Assembly: GCA_004282875.1 (NCBI GenBank)
Contig: SHLT01000001.1
Location: 85,366-149,365 of the forward strand
Source of the DNA: Chromatiales bacterium
GTDB lineage: Bacteria > Pseudomonadota > Gammaproteobacteria > Steroidobacterales > Woeseiaceae
Length of the DNA: 64,000 nt
Direction: 5' to 3'
Position numbers and translations under genes: made by a program
Shown here: piece after piece, positions 9,685 through 19,557 of the stretch
How positions within the stretch are numbered: position 1 is the first letter of the stretch
Layout of the letters: each line of letters begins with the position of its first letter
Notes under the pieces: model-generated
Told to the model about the DNA's origin: nothing
What the model saw: the letters and a program-made list of their open reading frames with translations, nothing else
Databases searched by the model: none

Positions 9685-9795
9685 GCGTCGCTTGGAGACT
9701 ACGTGTGTCGAAAACACAACGAACCATCTGTGTCGAAAACGCAACGTTGAGTTTCTAACATTCACTATTACAGCAAAGCATGCGGGGATATCCAT

Positions 9796-12681
9796 ATGTA
9801 TAGACCAAAACCTTTGTCGAGGGCTGTGAAGTACGCTCTGGGCGCAAGTGCTGGTTCGCTCGCCTTGGGCTTGTCACCACAGGTGCTCGCACAAGACGAT
9901 GCGGAAGAGGTACTTGAAGAAATCGTCACGACGGGTTCTCGAATCCCGGTTGACCAGAACTTGCTTGCCACCAGCCCGGTTACAACGGTTGATGCCAGCG
10001 AGCTTCGGTTCAGTGGCGTAACGCGCGTCGAAGATCTGGTTAACGATCTTCCTCAGGTTGTGCCTGAGCTGACGTCTAACGACTCGAACGGTTCGACGGG
10101 TACAGCAACGCTTGACCTTCGTGGTCTCGGTTCTGACCGAACGCTGGTCCTGGTTAACGGCCACCGTATGGGCTTCGGCGATCCGTTTGCACTTGCTCCC
10201 GATATCAACCAGATCCCGGGTAACCTCGTCGAGCGCGTAGAGCTGCTGACGGGTGGTGCATCGTCAACCTACGGTTCCGACGCTGTATCTGGCGTTATCA
10301 ACTTCATCATGAAAGATGACTTTGAAGGCTTTCAGCTCGACTACCAGGTATCTGGCTACCGTCATGACAACGGTGCTGGCGATGCCCAGGCCGCAATTGC
10401 GGCAGCTGGCTACGACCAGGCTCCGGGCAGCGTAACCGACGGCGAGACGACCAACGTCAACGTCATCATCGGTGCCAACACGCCTGACGGTCGCGGCAAC
10501 GTAACCGGCTACCTCGGCTATCGTGACATCGAAGCTATCCGTCACTCCGAGCGTGATTACAGTGCCTGTGCACTGGGTGGTGACGGCGGTACGGTAGGTG
10601 ATTGCCGCGGTTCGTCTACGACGCCTGCTGGCTCGTTCCGTAACTTCGACGACATCGACCTGCGCCTCGACCTGACCACGGGTGACTTTGTTCCGCGTGC
10701 GGGCGAGACGTACAACTACGGTCCGTTGAACTACTTCCAGCGCCCGGATGAGCGTTGGACAGCCGGCATGTTCGGTCGCTATGAAGTCGCTGAAGGCTTC
10801 GAGGCTTATGCCGAATTCTCGTTCATGGACGATCGCAGCCTGGCTCAGATCGCTCCTTCCGGCACGTTCTTCAACAATAACTTCCTGAACTGCGACAACC
10901 CGCTCATGTCCGATCAGCAGACGACTGCGATTGGCTGCCCGGACCGCAACCCGGGAACGACGGTACCGATCTACGTCGGTCGTCGTAATGTTGAAGGTGG
11001 TCCGCGCTTTGACGACCTGCAGCATCAGTCCAGCCGTGCTCTCGTCGGTTTCCGTGGCGACATCAACGAGAACTGGCGTTTTGACATGTTCATCAACTAC
11101 GCGCGCCTGAACTACACCGAGGTCTACAACAACGATCTTTCGATCACGAACATCATTCGTTCTCTGAACGTTGTTGCTGATCCGGTAACCGGCGAGCCGG
11201 TTTGCCAGTCTGCCGTTGACGGTTCTGATCCTGCTTGTGTGCCTTACAACGTATTCCAGCCGGGTGGTTCGACGGCTGCGGCACGTTCCTACATCGATCT
11301 GCCGCTCTTCTCGAAGGGTGACCTCGATATGGGACAGGCTGTTGGTTACGTTGAAGGCGACCTCGGTATTGCGTTGCCGTCCGCTGGCGACAGCATTTCG
11401 GTCGTAATTGGTGCCGAGTACCGTGATGACGCATTGGTCTTTGACCTCGATCAGAACTACAACAACGGTAATGCTGCCGGTCAGGGTGGTGCCACCGCTG
11501 ACGTATCCGGTAGCGTATCGGTAACGGAGTTCTTCACGGAAGCACGTATTCCGCTCATCCAGGACAAGCAGTTCGCCGAAGATCTTTCTCTCGACCTTCG
11601 CTACCGCTTCTCTGACTACAACCTCGGCTTCGACGCCGACACGTGGTCTACGGGTGTTGCATGGTCACCGACCGAGATGTTCAAGGTTCGCGCGAGCCTC
11701 TCTCGCTCGGTACGCGCACCGAACATCAACGAGCTGTTCCAGCCGCAGACGATTGGTCTCTGGCAGGGTACGGATCCTTGTGCCGGCGCAACTCCGACGC
11801 TGACCGAAGCACAGTGTGCACGTACGGGTGTACCGGCTGGCTCCTACGGTTCCGTAGCGGCTAACCCGGCTGACCAGTACAACGGTCTGTTCGGCGGTAA
11901 CCCGGGTCTCGATCCTGAGACGTCTGACTCTCTCACGGTTGGCTTCGTTGTCCAGACGGACTTCGGCCTGGCCGTCAGTGTCGACTACTGGCAGGTTGAA
12001 GTTGAAGATGCAATCTCGACGATTGGTGCTGAGTTCATCATCGAAGAGTGCGCATTGGGCAACGACTCGCTGTGTAGCCTGATTCAGCGTAGCCCGGTCA
12101 ACGGCAACGTTTGGGTAGGTTCTGGTCCGGACGCACCGCGTGTCGAACTGACTGACGTCAACATCGGCTTCTTCGAAGTATCCGGTATCGATATCAACGG
12201 TACGTACTCGGCTGAATTCGGCGACCACGTTCTCGACTTCACGCTGCGCGGCACGGCTCTGACCACATGGGATGACCAGCCGCAGCCTGGTGGCGAAATC
12301 AACGACTGTAAGGGCACCTGGGGTGGCGACTGTGGCCGTCCGCGTCCTGAGTGGAAGCACACGTTCTCCACTCGCTGGGGTACGCCTGTTAGCGGTCTTG
12401 ACGTCGTAGGTACCTGGCGCTACGTCGGTGAAGTTGACGAGCATCGGAACGACCGTGTTTCGGCTGACGCACAGAACTACATTGATCTGTCGGCAGCTTA
12501 CGGATTCAGTCTCGGTGGTGGTGATGCCCAGATTACGTTCGGCATCAACAACATCTTCGACGAAGATCCTCCGTACCACGGCCTGTTCAACACAGCCGCG
12601 TACAGCAACGGTAATACGATTCCTGGCGCCTGGGACCCTCTCGGTCAGTACTGGTTCCTCGGTCTGAACTTCGCATACTAA
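9796..12681 (+). CDS. TonB-dependent outer membrane receptor
   Basis: Signal peptide, TonB-box-like EEIVTTGSRI, plug domain (LVNGHRMGFG, VERVELLTGGASSTYGSDAVSGVINFIMK), C-terminal aromatic LNFAY. Confidence 0.96.
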   Translation: MYRPKPLSRAVKYALGASAGSLALGLSPQVLAQDDAEEVLEEIVTTGSRIPVDQNLLATSPVTTVDASELRFSGVTRVEDLVNDLPQVVPELTSNDSNGSTGTATLDLRGLGSDRTLVLVNGHRMGFGDPFALAPDINQIPGNLVERVELLTGGASSTYGSDAVSGVINFIMKDDFEGFQLDYQVSGYRHDNGAGDAQAAIAAAGYDQAPGSVTDGETTNVNVIIGANTPDGRGNVTGYLGYRDIEAIRHSERDYSACALGGDGGTVGDCRGSSTTPAGSFRNFDDIDLRLDLTTGDFVPRAGETYNYGPLNYFQRPDERWTAGMFGRYEVAEGFEAYAEFSFMDDRSLAQIAPSGTFFNNNFLNCDNPLMSDQQTTAIGCPDRNPGTTVPIYVGRRNVEGGPRFDDLQHQSSRALVGFRGDINENWRFDMFINYARLNYTEVYNNDLSITNIIRSLNVVADPVTGEPVCQSAVDGSDPACVPYNVFQPGGSTAAARSYIDLPLFSKGDLDMGQAVGYVEGDLGIALPSAGDSISVVIGAEYRDDALVFDLDQNYNNGNAAGQGGATADVSGSVSVTEFFTEARIPLIQDKQFAEDLSLDLRYRFSDYNLGFDADTWSTGVAWSPTEMFKVRASLSRSVRAPNINELFQPQTIGLWQGTDPCAGATPTLTEAQCARTGVPAGSYGSVAANPADQYNGLFGGNPGLDPETSDSLTVGFVVQTDFGLAVSVDYWQVEVEDAISTIGAEFIIEECALGNDSLCSLIQRSPVNGNVWVGSGPDAPRVELTDVNIGFFEVSGIDINGTYSAEFGDHVLDFTLRGTALTTWDDQPQPGGEINDCKGTWGGDCGRPRPEWKHTFSTRWGTPVSGLDVVGTWRYVGEVDEHRNDRVSADAQNYIDLSAAYGFSLGGGDAQITFGINNIFDEDPPYHGLFNTAAYSNGNTIPGAWDPLGQYWFLGLNFAY

Positions 12682-12704
12682 GCGAGACCGTTTGCACTAC
12701 AATG

Positions 12705-12735
12705 ATCGGCGGGCTTCGGCCCGCCGATTTTTTTT
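12705..12735 (+). terminator. Rho-independent terminator after the TonB receptor gene
   Basis: ATCGGCGGGC-TTCG-GCCCGCCGAT, perfect 10-bp stem with TTCG loop, followed by a T run. Confidence 0.95.
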
Positions 12736-12750
12736 GTGAAGACTGTTTTC

Positions 12751-14592
12751 ATGAGCCGCAAGCAATCCGACGCGAACGACCCGCGCCATTCCCAACTGGT
12801 TGAACCGCTGCGTTCAGCCGTCATCGCCCACGAAGGCGGCGATCTCCAGAAGGCTTACCCGCTCTACCGGCAGTTCGTGGCCGATAATCCGAAGCACCCA
12901 ACCGCACTGCAGCTGTTCGGGCTGCTGCTGTCCCAGCTCGGCCAGCTCGAACCCGCGATCAACCTGATGCGTGAGTCGCTGCAACTGTTTCCGAAGCAAC
13001 CCGAAGTCGCGAACAACCTTGGCAATGCTCTGCTGCGTGCCGGCCTCATCGACGAGGCGATAGCCAGCTACGCCGAGGCGATCCGGCTGCACCCTGGCTA
13101 TGCCGACGCACAGCGCAACCTGGGCCTTGCCTGTTCGAAGGCCGGACGTCACGAGGAGGGGGTGGCCGTACTCGAGAAGTGCCTCGCTGCCAACCCGAAG
13201 GATGCTGCAGCCTGGATGGCGATAGGCAGTATCCACCTCAAGCTGGAACACATCGATCGGGCGACCGAGGCGTTCGAAAAGGCCGTCGAGCTGCGGCCAG
13301 ACTATGCGGATGCGCATCACAATCTCGGTCTCTGCAAACGACTGCGGCATTTCCCCGAGGAGGCGCTGGAGCACTACAAGAAGGCTCAGGAGCTGGGTCT
13401 CGACCGGCCAGAGCTGCACCACAACATGGGAAACGCCTATATCGATATCCAGTTGGCCGATCCCGCGATCGATGCGTATCGCGAAGCACTCAGACGCAAT
13501 CCCGCCGACATCGACACGCACAAGAACCTGAACTCCCTGCTCTGGCAGCAGGACCAGCTCGACGAGTACCTGGAGTCTTACCGGGACGTCCTGGCACAAG
13601 ACCCGGAAGCCGAGCTTCTGCGAATCTCGTATGCGGCTGCGCTGAACCAGAGTGATTCGCACGAGACCGCGGAGGCGGTTCTCAGGGAGGGCTTGCAGTA
13701 CTCGCAGTCCAGCGAGATCAAGAGCCAGCTTGCCTACACGCTGGAAGAACAGGGCCGCTGGGACGAAGCGCTGTTGCTCCACGAGGGAGCCGTCAAGACG
13801 CCCGGCGCTCGGCCCAATCATCTCATCAGCTACGGACGTGCCCTGCTCGCATGCCGGAAACCGGACGAGGCACTTGAGCAGATAAAGCAGGGTGCCGCAT
13901 CGACGCCGTTCAATCAGCGTTCGCTGGCGTACCTGGGGCTGTGCTGGCGCATGCTGGATGACGAGCGCGATGACTACCTGAACGATTACGAATCGATGAT
14001 CGTTCCTTATGACCTGCCGCTGCCGGATGGCTATGCCAGCGTGGAAGAGTTCAACGAGCGCCTGCGCAAGGCGCTGGAACCGCTGCATATTGGCCTGCGT
14101 CACCCGGCGGAGCAGACGCTGCGTGGCGGCAGCCAGACGAGTGGCAACCTGTTTGACCGGCGGGATCCGGAAATCCAGGCGCTGGTCGCCTCACTGCGAC
14201 CCTGCATCGAAGACTATATCGGCCGCTTCCCGCAGATTTCGGAGCATCCGTTGTTTATGCGGAAGACCGGCAACTACGATTTCAATGCGTCGTGGTCGGT
14301 GCGTCTTGTCGACTGCGGTTTTCACACGATGCACACGCACCCGCTGGGTTGGATCAGTTCGGCCTATTACGTTCAGGTCCCGGCCGTTGTCTCCGAAGAC
14401 GACAAGCACGGGGGTGGCATCAAGTTTGGCCAACCGGATATCGATATCGGCGAGGCCGGCGCTGCGCGGCGGCAAATCCAGCCGACCGCCGGGCGGCTAG
14501 TGCTGTTTCCGTCTTACATGTGGCACGGCACGGTGCCGTTCGATTCGGACGAACCGAGAATGACAGCGCCGTTCGACGTGGTTCCCGTATAG
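12751..14592 (+). CDS. TPR protein with C-terminal putative 2OG-Fe(II) oxygenase domain
   Basis: Multiple TPR units (NNLGNALLRAGLIDEAIASYAEAIRLHPGYADAQ) and C-terminal HTHPLGWISSAYYVQVP...GRLVLFPSYMWHGTVPF. ATG at 12751; GTG at 12736 is an alternative. Confidence 0.87.
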   Translation: MSRKQSDANDPRHSQLVEPLRSAVIAHEGGDLQKAYPLYRQFVADNPKHPTALQLFGLLLSQLGQLEPAINLMRESLQLFPKQPEVANNLGNALLRAGLIDEAIASYAEAIRLHPGYADAQRNLGLACSKAGRHEEGVAVLEKCLAANPKDAAAWMAIGSIHLKLEHIDRATEAFEKAVELRPDYADAHHNLGLCKRLRHFPEEALEHYKKAQELGLDRPELHHNMGNAYIDIQLADPAIDAYREALRRNPADIDTHKNLNSLLWQQDQLDEYLESYRDVLAQDPEAELLRISYAAALNQSDSHETAEAVLREGLQYSQSSEIKSQLAYTLEEQGRWDEALLLHEGAVKTPGARPNHLISYGRALLACRKPDEALEQIKQGAASTPFNQRSLAYLGLCWRMLDDERDDYLNDYESMIVPYDLPLPDGYASVEEFNERLRKALEPLHIGLRHPAEQTLRGGSQTSGNLFDRRDPEIQALVASLRPCIEDYIGRFPQISEHPLFMRKTGNYDFNASWSVRLVDCGFHTMHTHPLGWISSAYYVQVPAVVSEDDKHGGGIKFGQPDIDIGEAGAARRQIQPTAGRLVLFPSYMWHGTVPFDSDEPRMTAPFDVVPV

Positions 14593-14596
14593 CGGC

Positions 14597-15568
14597 CTAG
14601 GGCCGCGCAGCGACGATTGCCCAGGCGAGCGGTGGAGCATCGTCTGCGTGCGCGAGCGTATCGGCACGCTGCATCTCGAACCCGCTCTTCTCGAGATCCT
14701 CGATCACCTTGTTGAATTGCGCTGCATCGATCGCAACGTCCAGCATCGACGCCATGCGACCCTCGTAGGCATCAATAGCATCGCCCATTTTTTCGAGCCA
14801 GCCGACGACAGAGGCACCGTCATAATGTTGCATGCGCTGGTGAATCGTCCGGACGTCGCGATAGACCCTCATGATGGTGTCGGCGGCGACATCACGGCCA
14901 TAGCGAGCCATGATGTCCTCCAGCGCCTTGATAGCCGGCGCGAACTTCCGTCCGGCCTCCTGGTAGGCGGCCTTGTCGCCGCCCTTGAGGACCGCGTAGG
15001 CTGCTTCGAACATGGCGATACAACGAGGGATAAACTCCGCCTTCTTCATATCCTGGATCGCAAGGAGGCTGGCCTCGCATTGTTCATGGATCAGGCCGTT
15101 GCGGTGATGGACGAGCAGGATGAGCTCGCCACCCGGGGCGACCAGCCTGGAAATCGCGCTGATCGCGTCGATGCCTGCGTACTCGACGCCGTACTGGCTA
15201 ACGACGATGTCGAAGCTCCCGGCGTCAAACGGACTGTTGGCCGCATCGGCCACGACCCCGCGGACGCCGGAGAAGCGCTCTTCCAGCATTCGAATCGCGG
15301 AATCGGATATATCGAGACAGGTGAAATCCGGCAAGTTCTCGCCGTAGACGCGCGATGCTGACTCGATGACCGCGCCGTTGCCGCTGGCGATGTCGATAAT
15401 CCGGGCTGACTCGCGATGCTCTCGGATACCGCGAAAGATGTCGTCCCAGAATGACAGCACCAACGGGTCTGTCGTGCCGCCACCGGAAAACGCCGCACTC
15501 GATTGCGCCCCCGCCCAATAGGTGTCCCAACTTTCGATTACCGGGCGTGTTTCAGATTCTTCATTCAT
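14597..15568 (-). CDS. Class I SAM-dependent methyltransferase
   Basis: Motif I RIIDIASGNGAVI, later DIVVSQYGVEYA; ATG at 15568 is the likely start. Confidence 0.82.
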   Translation of the reverse strand: MNEESETRPVIESWDTYWAGAQSSAAFSGGGTTDPLVLSFWDDIFRGIREHRESARIIDIASGNGAVIESASRVYGENLPDFTCLDISDSAIRMLEERFSGVRGVVADAANSPFDAGSFDIVVSQYGVEYAGIDAISAISRLVAPGGELILLVHHRNGLIHEQCEASLLAIQDMKKAEFIPRCIAMFEAAYAVLKGGDKAAYQEAGRKFAPAIKALEDIMARYGRDVAADTIMRVYRDVRTIHQRMQHYDGASVVGWLEKMGDAIDAYEGRMASMLDVAIDAAQFNKVIEDLEKSGFEMQRADTLAHADDAPPLAWAIVAARP

Positions 15569-15646
15569 CGGTTTCACGGTACTATAAACTCTCAATCCTA
15601 CGTTAATAAGAGGCCGGGCTATGCCCGTGCAAATGGGTGGAGTTCT

Positions 15647-16111
15647 ATGCCACAGAAGACCGGGGTGGTGCTGTTTCTTGCCGGAGTGATGACGGCCAGC
15701 AGTGTGGCCGCCGACGATGATACGGCCTTGGCGCGATGCGTGTCTATTGATGATGCGGGACAAAGGCTTGCGTGCTATGACGAGATTGCCGGCAGGGTAT
15801 CGAGCGCGGATGAGAGTGCTGTGACGCCCGCCCCGATTTCAGAGGACTACGGTGCGGAGCAGTTAAGCCAGGACAATCCTGCCAGGAAGGTCGAGAAGCC
15901 CGTGCTCGTCAAAGTCACATCGTGCCGCAAGGATAGCCGCAGGCGATACTACTTTTATCTCGAGAACGGCCAGGTCTGGCGACAGAATGACGACGACCGC
16001 CTGCGTTTCAAGGAATGCGATTTCAATGCCACGATCGTCAGGGACGGCTTCGGCTACAAGCTGCAGGTCGAAGGGCAAAAGCAGCGCACACGCGTGAAGC
16101 GCGTACAATAA
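15647..16111 (+). CDS. Secreted hypothetical protein
   Basis: Signal peptide (GVVLFLAGVMTASSVAA) followed by ALARCVSIDDAGQRLACYDEIAG and GQVWRQ motifs. Confidence 0.65.
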   Translation: MPQKTGVVLFLAGVMTASSVAADDDTALARCVSIDDAGQRLACYDEIAGRVSSADESAVTPAPISEDYGAEQLSQDNPARKVEKPVLVKVTSCRKDSRRRYYFYLENGQVWRQNDDDRLRFKECDFNATIVRDGFGYKLQVEGQKQRTRVKRVQ

Positions 16112-16140
16112 GCGCGACCAGAAAACGGGAATTACAATCT

Positions 16141-17691
16141 ATGTCTTCCGACGTCAACGCCCTGGAAGGGCAGGTGGCCAGCGCCATGCAGCAGCAGCGT
16201 TGGGACGACGCGCTCGATGCTCTGCGACAGTTAATCGAAATCGATCCGGATCGCCTGAACTACACAGCCAGGTTTGCTCATCTTCTCGACGGTCTGGGTC
16301 ATACACAACACGCAGTCGATATCTATCGGCGCTTTCTCGACAGGAACCCGGATGCGGCGACCGCGCACTTCAACGTGGCGGGTTTGTACAAGAAGTTGCA
16401 GCAGGATGATCTCGCTCTGGCGGCGCTCGATGAGGCGATCCGGCTCCGAATCGATCGTGTCGAAGAGGTCTACTTGAACAAGGGCGTCCTGTATGCGGAA
16501 ACGCACCGGCCGGAGAAGGCCAGGGCATGTTACGAGAAGGCGTTGAGCCTGGCACCGGACTATGTGTCCGCCTTGTTCAACCTGGCGGGTTTGCTCGAGG
16601 AAGAGGGCGACCGGCAGCGGGCCGTGGATATCTACAATCGTATCCTCGAGATACAGCCGGATTATTGCGAAGCCCTATCGCGGCTGGCCTACGCCGAGAA
16701 GATGAGCACGGACCACGCAGAGCTCGTAGAGCGCCTGGAGAAGGCCGTTGCAGACACGAAGTCTGACGCTTATGCGCAGCAGACACTCAACTTTGCCCTG
16801 GGCAAGGCTCGCGACGACCTGCAGCAGTACGATGAGGCCGCCGCTGCCTACACGGCAGCCAACAAGGCGGCCAGGATGACGGCAGTGCCCTACGATCGCG
16901 CGCAGACCGAGCAGGCCTTTGACCAGCTTATCGAGATCTATGATCCGGAATGGATCGCAAGCACATCCACCGGCTCCGACGCGGAACCGATCTTCATCTG
17001 CGGCATGTATCGGTCGGGCTCTACGCTGCTCGAGCACAGGCTGGCGGGCCATCCGGCAATCGTTGCAGGCGGCGAGCTTGACGTGCTGCCATGGATGATC
17101 GGGCGCAACTTCGCACCGTATCCGCAGGGCGTCAGGGCAGCCTCGGCGGAACGTCTGCGCGAGATGGCGGCGTACTACCAGTCACGCGTGCAGTCCTTTT
17201 TTCCAGGCGAGCACCGCGTCACCGACAAGCGTCCGACGAACTTCATGGACCTCGGCCTGATCAAGGTGTTGTTCCCGAAAGCCAAGATCATCCATACAAC
17301 GCGCCACATTGCGGATAATTGCCTGTCGGTTTTCTTCCAGCAGATGGGCCCGGGCTTCGGCTATGCGACCGACCTCGGTGACGCTGCACACTATTACCGG
17401 CAGCAGGAGCGGCTCAAGGCGCACTGGCAGGCCTGTTTCGGTGACGACCTGCACACGGTCCGCTATGAAGAATTGATAGCGGACCCGGAAGCGGTACTGC
17501 GGGGCGTGCTTAATTACCTGGCGCTCGACTGGGATGATGGCGTGCTCGAGCCCGAGCAAGACGGTACGCGCGTCAGGACCGCCAGTATCTGGCAGGTGCG
17601 CCAGCCGTTACATTCCGGTTCGCAAGGGCGCTGGGCAAACTACCGGTCCCTCGTCGAGGCCGTCCCGGAACTTGCGGACGCGACGCGCTAG
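16141..17691 (+). CDS. TPR-repeat sulfotransferase family protein
   Basis: N-terminal TPRs, then a PAPS-binding loop EPIFICGMYRSGSTLLEHRLAGHPAI and DKRPTNFMDLGLI. Confidence 0.88.
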   Translation: MSSDVNALEGQVASAMQQQRWDDALDALRQLIEIDPDRLNYTARFAHLLDGLGHTQHAVDIYRRFLDRNPDAATAHFNVAGLYKKLQQDDLALAALDEAIRLRIDRVEEVYLNKGVLYAETHRPEKARACYEKALSLAPDYVSALFNLAGLLEEEGDRQRAVDIYNRILEIQPDYCEALSRLAYAEKMSTDHAELVERLEKAVADTKSDAYAQQTLNFALGKARDDLQQYDEAAAAYTAANKAARMTAVPYDRAQTEQAFDQLIEIYDPEWIASTSTGSDAEPIFICGMYRSGSTLLEHRLAGHPAIVAGGELDVLPWMIGRNFAPYPQGVRAASAERLREMAAYYQSRVQSFFPGEHRVTDKRPTNFMDLGLIKVLFPKAKIIHTTRHIADNCLSVFFQQMGPGFGYATDLGDAAHYYRQQERLKAHWQACFGDDLHTVRYEELIADPEAVLRGVLNYLALDWDDGVLEPEQDGTRVRTASIWQVRQPLHSGSQGRWANYRSLVEAVPELADATR

Positions 17692-17717
17692 ACGATCAGC
17701 CTGCTTCGGTTGCCGCG

Positions 17718-19502
17718 CTATTCGCCGCGGCGCGGAATGTCCTCCCCGAGCATCAGGGCGCGCACGAAACGAACTGGCGGCGAACCATAGGACAGCACCT
17801 GGTCGTGGTAGCGGCGCAGCGTAAACTCGTCACCCCAGAGTTCCTCGACGGCCGCACGCATCTCGAGGTGCTCCTGGTAACCGACGAAATAAGTGGAGAG
17901 CTGTGCTGAAGTCAGCTGCGCACGTACCCACTTACCCGCGGCTTCGCGTTCTTCCTGGAAGCCGCCTTCGACCATTAGCTTCATGGCGGCGTCCCGCGTC
18001 ATACCATCGACGTGAATGGCCGAGTCGATAATCGCATTGGTGATGGCGCGCAGGTACCACTTCAGGTTGATCAGCTTCATCAATGGATCGTGGTTCTGGT
18101 AGCCGGCCTCGATCATCATTTGCTCGGCATACACGCCCCAACCTTCGACAAACGGTCCCGACCACAGGACGCTGCGCAGCGTCGACGGGTAGCGATTGCT
18201 CAAAGCCAGTTGCAGGTAGTGCCCCGGCACGCCCTCGTGAATGGTCAGGTCCTGAATCGAGTACAGGTTGTACTCGCGCAGAAACGATTCAACCTGCTCT
18301 TCGGTCCAGTCATCGGGCAACGGGGCCACGGCATAGAATGCCGGCTGGTCCCGGTCGAGAGGGCCGGGCGGGTCCAGGTAAGCAACCGTTACGCCACGCT
18401 GGAATTCCGGCATGATGATGATCTCAACCGGTTCCTCGGGCATCGTGACGATGTTGTGTTCGATGACGAAGTCGATCGCTTCCTGCAACTGTTGTTTTGC
18501 AACGTCGACGATGCCGTCACGGGGTGGCAGCTTCCGGTAGGCTTCTTCGAGCGCAGCGCGGATGATGGCCTGCTTGTAGGCCTCGTCCGGACTGTCAGGA
18601 AACGTCGTCATCGGATGCGTCTTGAGATAGACGATCTTGGCGACCTCGAACATCTCGTTGCGGACCTTTTCGTACTCTTGCTCGGCGCGCGCCGTAATGT
18701 CCTTGCGGCTCAGGGGCGAATTCAGCGCGAACGCGAGCTTCGTGTCGTAGAGCGCCTCGCCGACGCGGAAATCGCCGTTGGCGCGCGGCAACAACTCTTC
18801 CTCGAGCCACGTCTGGTGATCGGCAACCGCATTCCTGGCCGTTTCGATCGCGGCGCTGAGTCGCGCCTGTTGTTCGCTCGTCAGCACATCCATGCGCGGG
18901 ATGATCATCGTGTCGATGATTGAATTCAGGCCGGGATTCTGGGCGATTGCCGTTTCGGCGTGAATTTTCGGAACACGGGACGGTTCGAGCGAGCCTCGTG
19001 CCTCTTCCAGGAAGCGCGGTATTTGTTCCAGCCGCGCGGTGGCCGACACGAGCCGCTGCTCAAGCGGGGCAAAATCGCGGGCCAGCAGCCCGTAAATAGC
19101 GCCGCCGGAAATATTGATGTAATAGAGAGGATTCCAGGCCCATTCGCGCAGCGTCTCTATCGACCAGGTGCTGGACTCGATTTCGTGCAACAGGAGCTCG
19201 GCATCAACCTGGTTGGCGCGTGAAAGCTCGTTGCGGTCCAGCGCCTCCAGCGCCGCCTGGTACTCGCGCAGCAGCTCCAATGATTCTGCCCGGGCCGCAT
19301 CGTCGACGCGATCGAGTTCGTCATCGGCACGGTGGTCGCCGATAATCGTTGCGGTGGCCGGCGAAAAGTTGGCCAGGTCGTTCAGGTACTCGTCAGCGAG
19401 ATTGCCGAATGCCTCGTCGGTCGGCGTGCCGGCGAAAGCGGCTGAAGCAAAAAGGCAGATGAGAGAAACAGGTACTAGTCGAATCACAGGGCGCCCTCGC
19501 AT
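17718..19502 (-). CDS. DUF885 family protein (exported)
   Basis: Signal peptide VIRLVPVSLICLFASAAFA; HEGVPGHYLQLALSNRY metallopeptidase-like motif typical of DUF885. Confidence 0.87.
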   Translation of the reverse strand: MRGRPVIRLVPVSLICLFASAAFAGTPTDEAFGNLADEYLNDLANFSPATATIIGDHRADDELDRVDDAARAESLELLREYQAALEALDRNELSRANQVDAELLLHEIESSTWSIETLREWAWNPLYYINISGGAIYGLLARDFAPLEQRLVSATARLEQIPRFLEEARGSLEPSRVPKIHAETAIAQNPGLNSIIDTMIIPRMDVLTSEQQARLSAAIETARNAVADHQTWLEEELLPRANGDFRVGEALYDTKLAFALNSPLSRKDITARAEQEYEKVRNEMFEVAKIVYLKTHPMTTFPDSPDEAYKQAIIRAALEEAYRKLPPRDGIVDVAKQQLQEAIDFVIEHNIVTMPEEPVEIIIMPEFQRGVTVAYLDPPGPLDRDQPAFYAVAPLPDDWTEEQVESFLREYNLYSIQDLTIHEGVPGHYLQLALSNRYPSTLRSVLWSGPFVEGWGVYAEQMMIEAGYQNHDPLMKLINLKWYLRAITNAIIDSAIHVDGMTRDAAMKLMVEGGFQEEREAAGKWVRAQLTSAQLSTYFVGYQEHLEMRAAVEELWGDEFTLRRYHDQVLSYGSPPVRFVRALMLGEDIPRRGE

Positions 19503-19557
19503 ATCGGGTTGTGCGGCCGACCTTAGCATGGTCTCCGCAGCCCTGTAAGATCGGCAT

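Noticed and set aside
10264-12579. Long minus-strand ORFs (10264-11025 and 11665-12579)
   Set aside because: Mirror ORFs inside the TonB receptor gene.
12814-14103. 429-aa minus-strand ORF
   Set aside because: Antisense to the TPR-2OG oxygenase gene; no signal beyond codon mirroring.
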